Below, piece by piece: positions 19,891 to 28,819 of a stretch of DNA of 64,000 bases (position 1 is its first letter; each line of letters starts with the position of its first letter). The translations under genes were made by a program, and so were the position numbers. This DNA comes from Akkermansiaceae bacterium (lineage in GTDB: Bacteria > Verrucomicrobiota > Verrucomicrobiia > Verrucomicrobiales > DEV007). The DNA is taken from contig JACKQC010000002.1 of NCBI GenBank assembly GCA_024233085.1, positions 372,001 through 436,000 of the forward strand, read 5' to 3'. The notes under the pieces are model-generated. The model did no database searches. It was not told where the DNA came from and saw nothing but the letters and a program-made list of their open reading frames with translations.

Positions 19891-19951
19891 ACTCAATCCT
19901 GACAAACTCGACCTGCCATCGCTGACCGATTCTTGACTCAATCCTGACAAA
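19891..19951. promoter_or_regulatory. 16-bp direct repeat, candidate response-regulator operator
   Basis: ACTCAATCCTGACAAA occurs at 19891-19906 and again, identical, at 19936-19951, 45 bp start to start. It sits in the 180-bp gap between the divergent response regulator and YHYH/PEBP genes. OmpR-type regulators bind direct repeats, so autoregulation and control of the rightward operon are plausible (inferred). Confidence 0.55.
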
Positions 19952-20027
19952 AAAGAGCTTGGATCCACATGTTCCACTGACATCGCGGGTGAACGGTATC
20001 CCGGAAACACATCCCAAATCCTTCCTC

Positions 20028-22760
20028 ATGAAACCGCACTTCCTTCCATTCGCCCTCGCTTTGCTCGGGATTCCGGCCTTGAATCTCGCCCACGACTGGA
20101 ATCCACGCGACCTCCCTCCGGCCGAGCGCGAGGCACTTCGGGCGCACATTCTCGAGGAGTTCCTCGCCAAGCAGTCAGGGGCGGGAAAACGGCACTCGGC
20201 CACGGTCCTCGTCGCGGACGCCGCCGCGTCTCTCCAAGCCGCCGCCGCGGCGGTAACGGACGCGGCCAACGCGCCGGCTACCGCCAAACCCTTCCTCGCC
20301 TTTCCCAAACTCGAAGTGAAATGGGATCGCGAATTTCTCCATGTCGGCTCGAATGGCCTTCCCAATCACAACCTGATGGTCGGAATCACCGCGTGGCAGC
20401 AGCAGGTGCCGTTGCCACAGGCTTACTTTGGCGAGAATGCATGGCGCATCCCGCTGCATCCGGTTCCGGCGGCTCAGCCAGCGATGATCAAGGGCCGCTT
20501 CCTGCGTGGAGCCATCGCCCTCGCGGTGAACGGCATCCCGATTTTCAATCCGCAGAACAATCGAGGCGAGATTTCCCAGGAGATCGGAGAGCTCGACCAG
20601 TGGGGCGGCCACTGCGGGCGCGCCGACGACTATCATTACCACATCGCCCCGCTCCATCTCCAAGGCGCGGTCGGCGCGGGGATGCCCATCGCCATCGCTC
20701 TCGACGGTTATCCGATCTACGGCCTCACCGAGCCCGACGGCTCGCCGGTCGGCGTGCTGGATGAATGCCACGGGCACGAGACGCCCGGGATGGGCTATCA
20801 CTACCACGCCGCAAAGGAATACCCCTACGTCATCGGCGGCTTCCACGGCGAGGTGGTCGAGGCCGAGGGCCAGGTCGATCCCCAGCCCCACGCCCAGCCG
20901 GTCCGCGAGGCGCTCCAGGCTCTGCGCGGGGCGGAAATCACCGGCTTCGAGAGCACCGGCGAAAATTCGCACCAGCTCACCTACACCCTGAACGGCGAAA
21001 CGCGTCATGTGCGTTACCGGATCAACGCGGATGGCACCTACCCCTTCGAGTTCGACAACGGCCGCGACGGAATCGTGAAGGAAGTTTACACCGCGAGATC
21101 CGGCGGCGGTGGCCGCGGCAAGGGAGGACCCGGAGGCTCCGGCGAACCGGGTGGCCAGAAAGGCGGGGGCAGCAAGGGCGGTCCCCGGCCCGAAATGCGC
21201 GGCGGGGATCGTCCGCCGCCACCGCCTCCCCCGCGGCCGGGCGAAGGGCGTCCGCTCCGGGACGGCGCGTTCGAGGGCATAATCGACCTCAACGGCGATG
21301 GCATCGTCACCGCGCAGGAATTCGCCGACCACGCGAAACAGCAGGCCGGGAGGCGGGGCGATGCCGGTGCCCTGACGGATGCGATGGCCGAAGCGCGCCG
21401 GGTCTTCCAGGAATTGGATCGCGACGGCAGCGGCCAGCTCGAGCTCGCCGAATGGCAGCGTCCCGAACCCGCTCCGGGGCGTCCCGGAGAAATGGCCAAC
21501 CGCGGCGAACGACCCGGAACCGGCGGACCTCGCGGCGGAGGAAATGGCGCGGGCGGTCAAAGCGCGGCCGCGGCCGGGCCGGACCAGCCCCGGAGCAGCG
21601 ATGGCGTGTTTCTCCTCACCAGCCCGGCGGTGGAGGACGGCGCGGAAGTGCCCGCCGACTACACCGGCGACGGCAGCGGCGCGACCTTGCCTCTGTCCTG
21701 GAAGGGCGCGCCCTCCGGAACGCAGGGCTACGCCCTCATCATGGATCACCGCGATCCGAAGGGCGAGATGAAATGGTACTGGATGCTCTACGACTTGCCC
21801 GGAGACCTCACCGGCCTGCCGAAAAACGTCGAGGGTGCCGGCAAGGTCGGCACGGGTTTCAAAGGCCGGGTCGGCTATGAGCCGCCTCACTCGCAGGGTC
21901 CCGGGCCGAAAACCTACGTGCTCACCCTCTACGCCCTCTCCGCCCCGTTGGAGATTACGCAATCGCCCGATCGGGTCGGTCGTACCGAGTTGCTTGAGGC
22001 GATGAAGGGCAAGGTGCTCGCGACGTCTTCTCTGCGGATCGTTCACACGAGCGGCGGAACTGCGAATGACCGTTCGCGGCCCGGTCCGCCGCGCGGCGAG
22101 AGAGAGCCGGGCAAGGGAAAAGGAAAAGGTCCGGGACAGGGCAAAGGCGGCCCGCCCGGCCTCGTCAAGCCCAGTATCGACGACACCATCAAGCTCAACG
22201 TCTATGCCGACAACTGGTTCATGCTTTACGTGAACGGTCGCCTCGTCGCGGTCGATCCCATCCAGTTCACCCCGCACAACGTGGTCAGCGTCGACTTTCT
22301 CCCAGAATATCCCATGACCATCGCCGTTCTCGCGAAGGACAACGCCGATCCGAAGACCGGCCTCGAATATGGTACGAGCATCGGCGACGGAGGCTTCATC
22401 CTGAAATTCGCCGACGGCACCGTGACCAACGCATCCTGGAAGGCGAAAAACTTCTTCCACGGCCCCGTCAACGGCGACACCGCGAATCCCCAGGTACGGC
22501 AGGAACCCCTGCCCGCCAACTGGTGGGCGGTCGATTTCGACGACAGCGCCTGGTCCGCCGCGAAGGAGTTCACCGTCGAGGAGGTCGATCCGAAGCAGCC
22601 TTACTTTGAGCACGACTTCGAGGGCGCAAAGTTCATCTGGACCGACGACCTCGCCCTCGACAACACCATCATCTTCCGCACGAAGATCGAAAAACCCGGT
22701 TGGACGCCGCGGTGGAACACCCGGCCCGATCTCGACGTGACCGGTGCGCCGAATCGCTGA
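20028..22760 (+). CDS. Secreted YHYH / EF-hand / PEBP fusion protein
   Basis: This 910-aa protein has a signal peptide (about residues 1-20). A YHYH domain (about 125-290) has DDYHYHIAPLHL and GYHYHAAKEY around GYPIYGLTEPDG. A Gly/Lys/Pro-rich linker (about 360-410) follows. Two EF-hand loops are DLNGDGIVTAQEF and ELDRDGSGQLELAE (about 420-480). A YbhB/PEBP-like domain (about 525-680) has SPAVEDGAEVPADYTGDG, MDHRDPKGE and YDLPGD. A second Gly/Lys-rich linker precedes a C-terminal beta-rich domain (about 715-890). YHYH proteins are uncharacterised; calcium binding is predicted from the EF hands. The ATG at 20028 starts the signal peptide. It is the first gene of a three-gene rightward run. Confidence 0.85.
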   Translation: MKPHFLPFALALLGIPALNLAHDWNPRDLPPAEREALRAHILEEFLAKQSGAGKRHSATVLVADAAASLQAAAAAVTDAANAPATAKPFLAFPKLEVKWDREFLHVGSNGLPNHNLMVGITAWQQQVPLPQAYFGENAWRIPLHPVPAAQPAMIKGRFLRGAIALAVNGIPIFNPQNNRGEISQEIGELDQWGGHCGRADDYHYHIAPLHLQGAVGAGMPIAIALDGYPIYGLTEPDGSPVGVLDECHGHETPGMGYHYHAAKEYPYVIGGFHGEVVEAEGQVDPQPHAQPVREALQALRGAEITGFESTGENSHQLTYTLNGETRHVRYRINADGTYPFEFDNGRDGIVKEVYTARSGGGGRGKGGPGGSGEPGGQKGGGSKGGPRPEMRGGDRPPPPPPPRPGEGRPLRDGAFEGIIDLNGDGIVTAQEFADHAKQQAGRRGDAGALTDAMAEARRVFQELDRDGSGQLELAEWQRPEPAPGRPGEMANRGERPGTGGPRGGGNGAGGQSAAAAGPDQPRSSDGVFLLTSPAVEDGAEVPADYTGDGSGATLPLSWKGAPSGTQGYALIMDHRDPKGEMKWYWMLYDLPGDLTGLPKNVEGAGKVGTGFKGRVGYEPPHSQGPGPKTYVLTLYALSAPLEITQSPDRVGRTELLEAMKGKVLATSSLRIVHTSGGTANDRSRPGPPRGEREPGKGKGKGPGQGKGGPPGLVKPSIDDTIKLNVYADNWFMLYVNGRLVAVDPIQFTPHNVVSVDFLPEYPMTIAVLAKDNADPKTGLEYGTSIGDGGFILKFADGTVTNASWKAKNFFHGPVNGDTANPQVRQEPLPANWWAVDFDDSAWSAAKEFTVEEVDPKQPYFEHDFEGAKFIWTDDLALDNTIIFRTKIEKPGWTPRWNTRPDLDVTGAPNR

Positions 22761-22780
22761 ACCCAATTCTCCTCACTCAC

Positions 22781-24265
22781 ATGAAGACAAAACTTCTCAC
22801 TCTATTCCTCTCCGGGATGATTGGAACGGCCTCGTTCGCCGCCCCCGATGCTGCCAAACCCAACTTCCTCGTCATCCTCGGTGAAGCGCAGGGCTGGGCA
22901 TCGATGTCGGTGCCGCAGGACGACCGGCATCCCGAGGGATCGAAGAGCGATTTCATCCTGACGCCGAACCTCGACCGGCTCGCCCTGCGCGGGATCCGTT
23001 TCTCCGATTTCTACGCCGCCTCTCCGCGATGCACTCCGACCCGCGCCGCCCTCTTCACCGGCCGCAGTCCGGCCCAGCTCCAGATGACCTTCGTCAACGA
23101 GGGGAAGAAGGACGGAACGGTGAACCCGGGAGACAAGGTCACCGCACCTCCCACCACCACGGAGTTGCCCGTCGGAATCGAGACCGTCGGCACGCTGCTC
23201 CAGGCGCAAGGATACGCCACGGCCCATTTCGGCAAATGGCACTGCGGCCGGGTGAACCCTCGCGAGCATGGTTTCGAAGAAAACGATGGCCCGAACAGCA
23301 ACGACGGCCCGGAACATGTCGAGGAACCAAATCCGACCCAGGCCTACGCCACTGCGCAACTCGGAATGGACTTTATGACCCGGCAGGCCGCGGCGGGAAA
23401 ACCCTTCTACCTCCAGATTTCCCACTATCCAGGCAAGACCCCCTTCACCGCCCGACCCGACACGCTTGAGTCGGTGAAACGACGGCTCGGCACCCGCTTC
23501 GACGTCAACCGCATCGGCACGGCGGCGGGCAACGAGGAGATCGACAAGACCATCGGACTCGTCCTCGCCAAACTCGACGAACTCCTCCTCACCGAAAACA
23601 CCTACGTGATCTACACGGCCGATCACGGGGCGCAGGGCCGCAATGCCAACGGAGCCCTCACCAACGGCAAAGGCACGGTCTGGGAGGGTGGCCTCCGTGT
23701 TCCCCTCGTCGTCGCCGGACCGGGCATCCCGGCGGGCGTGTTTTCCCATGTCCGGGCCAGCACCGTGGACATCCTGCCGACGATCCTCGAACTGGCCAGC
23801 GCTCCGTCCGCCTCATTGCCGCGCGGAGTCGAGGGCATCAGCCTGGCTGGAGTCTTGAAAAACGATTCTGACAAGGCCCCTAAACGCCAGCGCGAGGAGC
23901 TCGTGATCCACTTTCCCCATTACGACAAGGATGAAGCCGGACCCGCCTCGGCGATCTATCTCGGAAACCACAAGCTGATCCGTTTTTACGAAACGGAACA
24001 GCGCCAGCTCTTCGACCTTTCCACCGACCTCGCCGAGCAGCACGATCTCGCTGCGGTCCATCCGGAGATCGTCCGGGATCTGGATGCCCGCCTGACCGAT
24101 TACCTCACCGCGGAGAAGGGCGGCCTGCCAACTGCGAACCCCAACTACGATCCCGCGGGCGAGCGCTCCGGTGATCGACGCGGCGGCATGGGCAAAGGCG
24201 AGAAGAAAGGAGGCAAAGGAGGGAAGAGGCCCGCCCCTGCTTCCGATTCCGACGCCAAAAACTGA
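22781..24265 (+). CDS. Secreted sulfatase-family hydrolase
   Basis: This 494-aa protein has a signal peptide (about 1-20). The sulfatase signature RCTPTRAALFTGR carries the cysteine converted to formylglycine. HFGKWHCG and ADHGAQGR are further family blocks. The first strand reads FLVILGEAQGW, where most sulfatases have an Asp-Asp metal pair; this may mark a subfamily or altered metal binding. The last ~25 residues are Gly/Lys-rich. It lies 20 bp after the YHYH gene and 19 bp before the phosphoesterase gene. The substrate is probably a sulfated polysaccharide or other sulfate ester, but it cannot be specified. No anaerobic or FGE-type activating enzyme is encoded in the window. Confidence 0.88.
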   Translation: MKTKLLTLFLSGMIGTASFAAPDAAKPNFLVILGEAQGWASMSVPQDDRHPEGSKSDFILTPNLDRLALRGIRFSDFYAASPRCTPTRAALFTGRSPAQLQMTFVNEGKKDGTVNPGDKVTAPPTTTELPVGIETVGTLLQAQGYATAHFGKWHCGRVNPREHGFEENDGPNSNDGPEHVEEPNPTQAYATAQLGMDFMTRQAAAGKPFYLQISHYPGKTPFTARPDTLESVKRRLGTRFDVNRIGTAAGNEEIDKTIGLVLAKLDELLLTENTYVIYTADHGAQGRNANGALTNGKGTVWEGGLRVPLVVAGPGIPAGVFSHVRASTVDILPTILELASAPSASLPRGVEGISLAGVLKNDSDKAPKRQREELVIHFPHYDKDEAGPASAIYLGNHKLIRFYETEQRQLFDLSTDLAEQHDLAAVHPEIVRDLDARLTDYLTAEKGGLPTANPNYDPAGERSGDRRGGMGKGEKKGGKGGKRPAPASDSDAKN

Positions 24266-24284
24266 GCCCTGCTTTCTTCGAACC

Positions 24285-25739
24285 ATGAAAGCGATTCTTT
24301 CCGCACTCCTGACCTTCGGACTGGTCCTGCTCGTCATCGCCGCCGCGCCGGAGGAGCCGAAAGGTCCCGGGAAAGGGGGGAAAGGCAAAGGTGGTGGCCA
24401 GGGCGGCGGGGCCTCGGTCGAAGCGGCAGTGATTCCACCCTATCTCTACAATGTATGGCTCTGTCGGCCCCAGGCCGATTCCATCACTGCCAACGTGATC
24501 GCCTGGGAACCGATCGAGGTCGTCATCGCTTACGGCAAAACCGAGGACACGCTCAATCAACGCACCGCACCCGTGCCCCTCGCGCCCGGCGTGCCGAAGG
24601 AACTGCTCCTCGACCGCCTCGAGCCGGACACGGACTACGTTTACCGGCTGACCTGGCGACGGCTGGGCGGCGAGGCGACCGTCGACGAGGTGCGCCGGTT
24701 TCACACTCCCCGCGCCGCCGGGTCGGCTTTCACTTTTGCCATCCAGGCCGATTCGCATCTCGATACGAGTACCGACGTCCGCGTTTACCAACAGACCCTG
24801 GCCAACCTGCTCGCCGACCGGCCCGACTTTGTCGTCGATCTCGGCGATACCACCATGGTGGACAAGTTCGGCGTCTTTTATTCCCGCGCCGAGTCGCAAT
24901 ACAAAGCCCAGCGTTATTACCTCGGCCAGGTCGCCCACAGCGTTCCGGTTTTTCTCGTTCTCGGCAACCACGACGGCGAGAAGGGTGAGCGCCTCACTGG
25001 GCAACCCGATTCCATGCCCCTGTGGTCCGTCGGGATGCGGAAGAAGTATTTCCCCAACCCCGAGCCCGGCGGGATCTACACCGGCAATGCCACGCCTTTC
25101 GATGGTGCCGGCTTGTTGCAGGATTATTACGCCTGGGAATGGGGTGACGCCCTCTTCGTCGTGCTCGATCCCTTCTGGTTCACCACGATGCGCAGCCGCG
25201 AGGACAACTGGGGCATGACCCTCGGCGAGGCGCAGTATCGCTGGCTCGCGGCTACGCTGGAGGCGAGCGAGGCGCATCACAAGTTCGTCTTCATCCACCA
25301 CCTCGTCGGCGGACTCGGACGCGACGCCCGCGGCGGGGCGAAGACTTCGGTCTATGCCGAGTGGGGAGGGCAGAACGCGGACGGCACCTCCGGCTTCGCC
25401 TCGAAACGCCCCGGCTGGCCGATGCCGATCCACGACCTGCTCGCTAAAAACGGAGTGAGCATCGTCTTTCACGGTCACGATCACCTCTTCGTGAAGGAAG
25501 AGCGCGACGGCATCATCTACCAGGAGGTCCCGCAGCCCAGCCATCCCAGTGGCGGAACGCGAAGCGCCGAGGATTACGGGTATGAAGGCATCATCCTCGG
25601 CAGTTCGGGTCACCTTCGCGTCACCGTCGGCCCGAATTCCGCGGCGGTGGAATACGTCCGTTCCACCCTCCCAGGCGTGACCAAGTCCGATGCCGCAAAC
25701 GGGGAGGTGGCGTATCGGTATGAGGTCGGAATGCAATGA
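24285..25739 (+). CDS. Secreted metallophosphoesterase with N-terminal Fn3-like domain
   Basis: This 484-aa protein has a signal peptide or anchor (1-20), then a short Gly/Lys-rich segment (about 25-42). A purple-acid-phosphatase-like N-terminal beta domain (about 50-145) follows. The calcineurin-like catalytic domain has metal ligands in ADSHLD, VVDLGDTTM, LGNHDGEKG and FHGHDHLF. The first motif has AD in place of the usual GD. It presumably removes phosphate outside the cytoplasm. Third gene of the run with YHYH/PEBP and sulfatase, with which it shares the Gly/Lys-rich segment. The ATG at 24285 is the only one directly before a signal sequence. Confidence 0.87.
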   Translation: MKAILSALLTFGLVLLVIAAAPEEPKGPGKGGKGKGGGQGGGASVEAAVIPPYLYNVWLCRPQADSITANVIAWEPIEVVIAYGKTEDTLNQRTAPVPLAPGVPKELLLDRLEPDTDYVYRLTWRRLGGEATVDEVRRFHTPRAAGSAFTFAIQADSHLDTSTDVRVYQQTLANLLADRPDFVVDLGDTTMVDKFGVFYSRAESQYKAQRYYLGQVAHSVPVFLVLGNHDGEKGERLTGQPDSMPLWSVGMRKKYFPNPEPGGIYTGNATPFDGAGLLQDYYAWEWGDALFVVLDPFWFTTMRSREDNWGMTLGEAQYRWLAATLEASEAHHKFVFIHHLVGGLGRDARGGAKTSVYAEWGGQNADGTSGFASKRPGWPMPIHDLLAKNGVSIVFHGHDHLFVKEERDGIIYQEVPQPSHPSGGTRSAEDYGYEGIILGSSGHLRVTVGPNSAAVEYVRSTLPGVTKSDAANGEVAYRYEVGMQ

Positions 25740-26120
25740 AAATTGATTGATATTTCGCGGAACCCTTTCAGTTCAACAGGGTCTGATTGCCGACTTGACC
25801 CTGTTCGATTGTCACGAGCCGTCGCACGGTCCCTTGGAGGACAGGTCGTGGGGGAATGAAGGTGGGGGTGGCGAACCGTGGCATGGCCATCCTGGCCATG
25901 TCTTCGCGGAAGGTGCCGCCCTCCTGAAAAACCCACGATCCAATGCCCTTTAGGCCCCCCGTTGTCAGATTCGCGACAGAGAGGTCCCGACAAAAATGGC
26001 GACCGCGAGATTCAAACAAATACGTCCGTTGAGACGTATGTCTTCTTTGACGCAAATCATAATGGGTGGCCGAATGGGAAGGGCTAGCCCTTCGATCTGA
26101 GCCATTCCACGGTGGAATTC
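25740..26120. other. Gene-free convergent gap, lower GC, with several palindromes
   Basis: This 381-bp gap separates the phosphoesterase gene from the four-gene leftward operon. It holds a degenerate REP-like copy (25773-25806). A hairpin ATACGTC-6 nt-GACGTAT lies near 26024-26045. A 14-bp palindrome AAGGGCTAGCCCTT is at 26079-26092, and ATTCCAC/GTGGAAT at 26104-26118 directly follows the operon's last stop. Open frames crossing it have no recognisable family, and I do not call them genes. Confidence 0.6.
25773..25806 (+). repeat. REP-like palindrome, copy 3 (degenerate)
   Basis: The sequence AACAGGGTCTGATTGCCG then ACTTGACCCTGTT keeps both arms (CAGGGT/ACCCTG) and the 13-15 nt centre. It lies between convergent genes, 33 bp after the phosphoesterase stop. 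Confidence 0.65.
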
Positions 26121-27002
26121 TCAAATATGTTCGTCCAATCGGGCACCAAGCAGTGCCGGTTCGAATCCTTGGAACCCATCGATTTCTTCTGGAGTGGTTA
26201 CCGGGTTGGTAAATTGTCGGAATTCGAATCCCATTTCGAGATTCGACACCGTTTTTTCGACAAATTCACGCAAAGCGCTGTCAATTGATCCCTGAAATTC
26301 ATCCAGCACGCGGACGCTTTGCTCGCTCTTGCTGTAGTAGGACTCGGGCGCCAAAACGATCAGGCGGATTTTCTCCGCCTTCAGCACTCCTTCCTGCTTC
26401 TCTTTCGGGGATTTGAAGCGTTCGCGGAGGCTAGCGTTCGATCTCGTGAACAGGTAGAGGAACCCGTACGACAGAATCTCGAAGGTCGCGTAGAAGGGCC
26501 AGCCGGAATTGGGATCGAGTTTCAGCTCGATGAATGCATACTCCTTCTCCGGTTTGGTTTCATGCACCAGATCGATGGAATTCTTGCGATTCTGCCTGGA
26601 TTCAAAATAGCCGGAGGCAGCCGGTACTTGGTTGAACCAACCTTTCAGCGGCCCGCAATCGCGGACTCCCGCTTCGTAAGAAGCCGAAAGTTTCGCGACT
26701 CGCTTTTCCAACTGTTTCTCCCGGCTTGGATTGCTCTTTCTTATTTCAAGTGCGCGTCTCAACTCCCAATTTGACTTTGCGAGATTGACACTGGATTTCT
26801 CAGTATCGAAGTTTTTCTCGATTTGTCCCAACAGTTTCGCAAACAGGGAACAGAGGTCGGGGTTGGCTCCGTAAGCGTTACGCTCGGCAGTCTTGGAATC
26901 GATCGAAACTTCAAGGCCATACCCTTTTTGTATCAGGTCATCCCACCCCGCAAGGATTCCGGTGAATTTGTTTCTCGGTGTTTTGCTCATGGTTTTTTTC
27001 AT
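26121..27002 (-). CDS. Unrecognised protein with PD-(D/E)XK-like nuclease motif
   Basis: In this 293-aa protein the central part reads NSIDLVHETKPEKEYAFIELK followed by LDPNSGWPFYATFEILSY. The spacing of Asp in IDLV and Glu-x-Lys in IELK fits a PD-(D/E)XK nuclease core, but overall I do not recognise a family. The N-terminal ~100 residues are helical and charged. The ATG at 27002 overlaps the stop of the metallo-beta-lactamase gene (ATGA), which implies translational coupling. A second ATG lies at 26990. Codon and base composition is more AT-rich than the surroundings. Last gene of a four-gene operon. Role inferred only: DNA or RNA cleavage. Confidence 0.65.
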   Translation of the reverse strand: MKKTMSKTPRNKFTGILAGWDDLIQKGYGLEVSIDSKTAERNAYGANPDLCSLFAKLLGQIEKNFDTEKSSVNLAKSNWELRRALEIRKSNPSREKQLEKRVAKLSASYEAGVRDCGPLKGWFNQVPAASGYFESRQNRKNSIDLVHETKPEKEYAFIELKLDPNSGWPFYATFEILSYGFLYLFTRSNASLRERFKSPKEKQEGVLKAEKIRLIVLAPESYYSKSEQSVRVLDEFQGSIDSALREFVEKTVSNLEMGFEFRQFTNPVTTPEEIDGFQGFEPALLGARLDEHI

Positions 27003-28282
27003 ATCGTGATGGGAATCCCGTCGCCCGCCAAGATCAAATTCCCGAACTCCTGGCCTAACGCTTCGGGTCGCTCGGAGTGAACGACGAGCACGCTTCGGGC
27101 GTCCAGCTCTTTCAGGAAACGGACCAATCCTTCCCGGCTGGCATGTCCGCTCGCATGGAGATGCCGCTGTTCGACACCGCCGGCAGCGAAATCGGCGGCC
27201 AGACGCCGTTCCGCGTCCGTCTCCAGGTAGCCCTTCCAGAGGGAACGAAGGCAGAGTGTCCCTTTCGGAAGCGATTCTCCAAACAGCCCGCCCAGCATCG
27301 AGGGACGCCAGAGCACCAGAAAGCGCTCCGGATGATCGAGGATTTCCGAGAACCCGATCGAGCCGGATTCCATGCGGGACCGATGGGCGCGGACAGCCCG
27401 GCCGGATCGGCTCTCCCAAAACCCGTCCGGGATCAGAATACGAATGTCCCTGGACCGGCATGGATCGGGCACCCGGACATCTTCGCTTTTCGCCAGCATG
27501 AGCACGTAGGCCCCGTAGGCGTCGGTGACAAATGTTCTGCCCGTCTTTTTCGAGATGCGCAGGAAGGAGACGAGACGATCCAGATTCAGCGGAGAAAAGT
27601 TCGCGACGACCAGCCCCGTCCGTTCGCGCACCATCGCGACGCCTTTTTCCTCCAGATCCAATTCGGACAAGCTCTCTTCCGTTGGCGGCCGACTCAAGGA
27701 GGTGCCTTCCGTGATGACCAGGTCGAACCGCCTTTCCCGGCCGGCATCCAGGATGGCGCGCCGCATTCCCGGTTTGCGCCCGTGGAATCTCAGGTCGCCC
27801 GTGTAGAGAATCCGTTTTCCCGCCGCCTCAATGACAAAGGCGCAGGCTCCCGGAACCGAATGATCGACGGGAGACGCGGTCACCCGGAAGGGGCCGATCG
27901 TTTCGGGCTTGCCCGGCTTCATCGGTTTCTCCCGCGCTTTGTCGACCCCGGGCAGATTCGCGAAGATCGACGCCGCCAGCATCATCTTGAAACACAACCG
28001 CGAGGAATAGACGGAAATGGAGGGCAACGTTTTCTGGATCAGACCGGAGTGATCCGGATGAGCGTGCGAAAGAAAAATGCCGCGCACCGGCGGACCTTCC
28101 CCGAAAAGCCCGGGGACGGGCAATGTCGGGGAATCGGAACCCGGCGCCCGGTCGTCATTCTCGATCCCGGACAAGGGAAGGCCGCAGTCGAGGACGATCC
28201 GGGCGCCGTCGCGGCTCAGCTCAATGCAGGTTCCGCCAATCTGGTGGCTTCCGCGGTGGACGATGAGAGTCAGGTCGCTCAT
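26999..28282 (-). CDS. Beta-CASP metallo-beta-lactamase-fold nuclease
   Basis: This 427-aa protein has the zinc ligands of MBL nucleases: LSHAHPDHSGL (HxHxDH), SPVDHSVPGA and LYTGDLRFHG. The beta-CASP part shows the acidic VITEGTSL and the late histidine motif HASGHAS. This is the architecture of RNase J/CPSF-type RNases, but the protein is short (RNase J is about 550 aa) and lacks the usual C-terminal domain. It is cytoplasmic. It sits 8 bp after the phosphatase gene and overlaps the next gene by 4 bp, so the four genes are likely one transcript. An RNA- or DNA-processing role within a conflict system is inferred. Confidence 0.85.
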   Translation of the reverse strand: MSDLTLIVHRGSHQIGGTCIELSRDGARIVLDCGLPLSGIENDDRAPGSDSPTLPVPGLFGEGPPVRGIFLSHAHPDHSGLIQKTLPSISVYSSRLCFKMMLAASIFANLPGVDKAREKPMKPGKPETIGPFRVTASPVDHSVPGACAFVIEAAGKRILYTGDLRFHGRKPGMRRAILDAGRERRFDLVITEGTSLSRPPTEESLSELDLEEKGVAMVRERTGLVVANFSPLNLDRLVSFLRISKKTGRTFVTDAYGAYVLMLAKSEDVRVPDPCRSRDIRILIPDGFWESRSGRAVRAHRSRMESGSIGFSEILDHPERFLVLWRPSMLGGLFGESLPKGTLCLRSLWKGYLETDAERRLAADFAAGGVEQRHLHASGHASREGLVRFLKELDARSVLVVHSERPEALGQEFGNLILAGDGIPITI

Positions 28283-28290
28283 GAATCAAG

Positions 28291-28812
28291 TCACCTCTCC
28301 ACCACCTCCCGCTGCCAGGATGCCTCGGGCCATCCCGCTTTTTCTCTGGCGAGGTGAATTTCGTCGAGGTAGTCGACGACTTCCCGCGCAGAGAACCCGA
28401 ACCGGCGCAAGACTACCCCCAGAACGGTTCCGGTTCGGCCGCGGCCTCCGGCGCAATGCACGATCACGCCTTCGCCGGCGAGGAGCTTTTCGTGAACCAG
28501 CTTCCCGAGAATGCGGATGCCTTTTTCTTCCAGTTGCGGGTCGTCGGGTTCCCCGCCCTCGACGAGATCGGTCAGTTCCACCCTGGCCAAATGCTCGAGG
28601 GGGAATGGATCATACCGAGGATGATCGGAACACAGGCAAACGATCCACCGAAAACCCGAAGTTCTCAGGCCATCCCAATCCGGCCAGGGGGATTGGGGCA
28701 GAACCATTCCCGCGAGCGGCGCCGGGTCGCGAAGGACCCAATAGAATTCGTGGGGAATTCGAAGCCCGTGGAAGGCGGGCTGCTGATGGGGTGGCTCCAG
28801 ATCCGGTCTCAT
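28291..28812 (-). CDS. Tyrosine/dual-specificity-type phosphatase
   Basis: In this 173-aa protein the P-loop is VHCAGGRGRTGTVLG, matching HCxxGxGRTG with catalytic Cys and Arg. An upstream Asp in LTDLVEGGEPDD may be the general acid. The length and single domain fit a small cytoplasmic dual-specificity or atypical phosphatase. The substrate may be a protein, an RNA 5' end or a nucleotide. I chose the ATG at 28812, which follows the stop of the preceding gene by 7 bp with CAGG in between. Its position beside a beta-CASP nuclease is unusual. Confidence 0.85.
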   Translation of the reverse strand: MRPDLEPPHQQPAFHGLRIPHEFYWVLRDPAPLAGMVLPQSPWPDWDGLRTSGFRWIVCLCSDHPRYDPFPLEHLARVELTDLVEGGEPDDPQLEEKGIRILGKLVHEKLLAGEGVIVHCAGGRGRTGTVLGVVLRRFGFSAREVVDYLDEIHLAREKAGWPEASWQREVVER

Positions 28813-28819
28813 CCTGAGT

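Noticed and set aside
25768..26124. 118-codon minus-strand frame in the gap before the four-gene operon
   Set aside because: No family, no ribosome-binding site, and its end reads through the degenerate REP-like copy.
26150..26180. GGTTCGAATCC, resembling a tRNA T-arm
   Set aside because: It lies in a coding gene and no acceptor, D or anticodon arm can be built around it.
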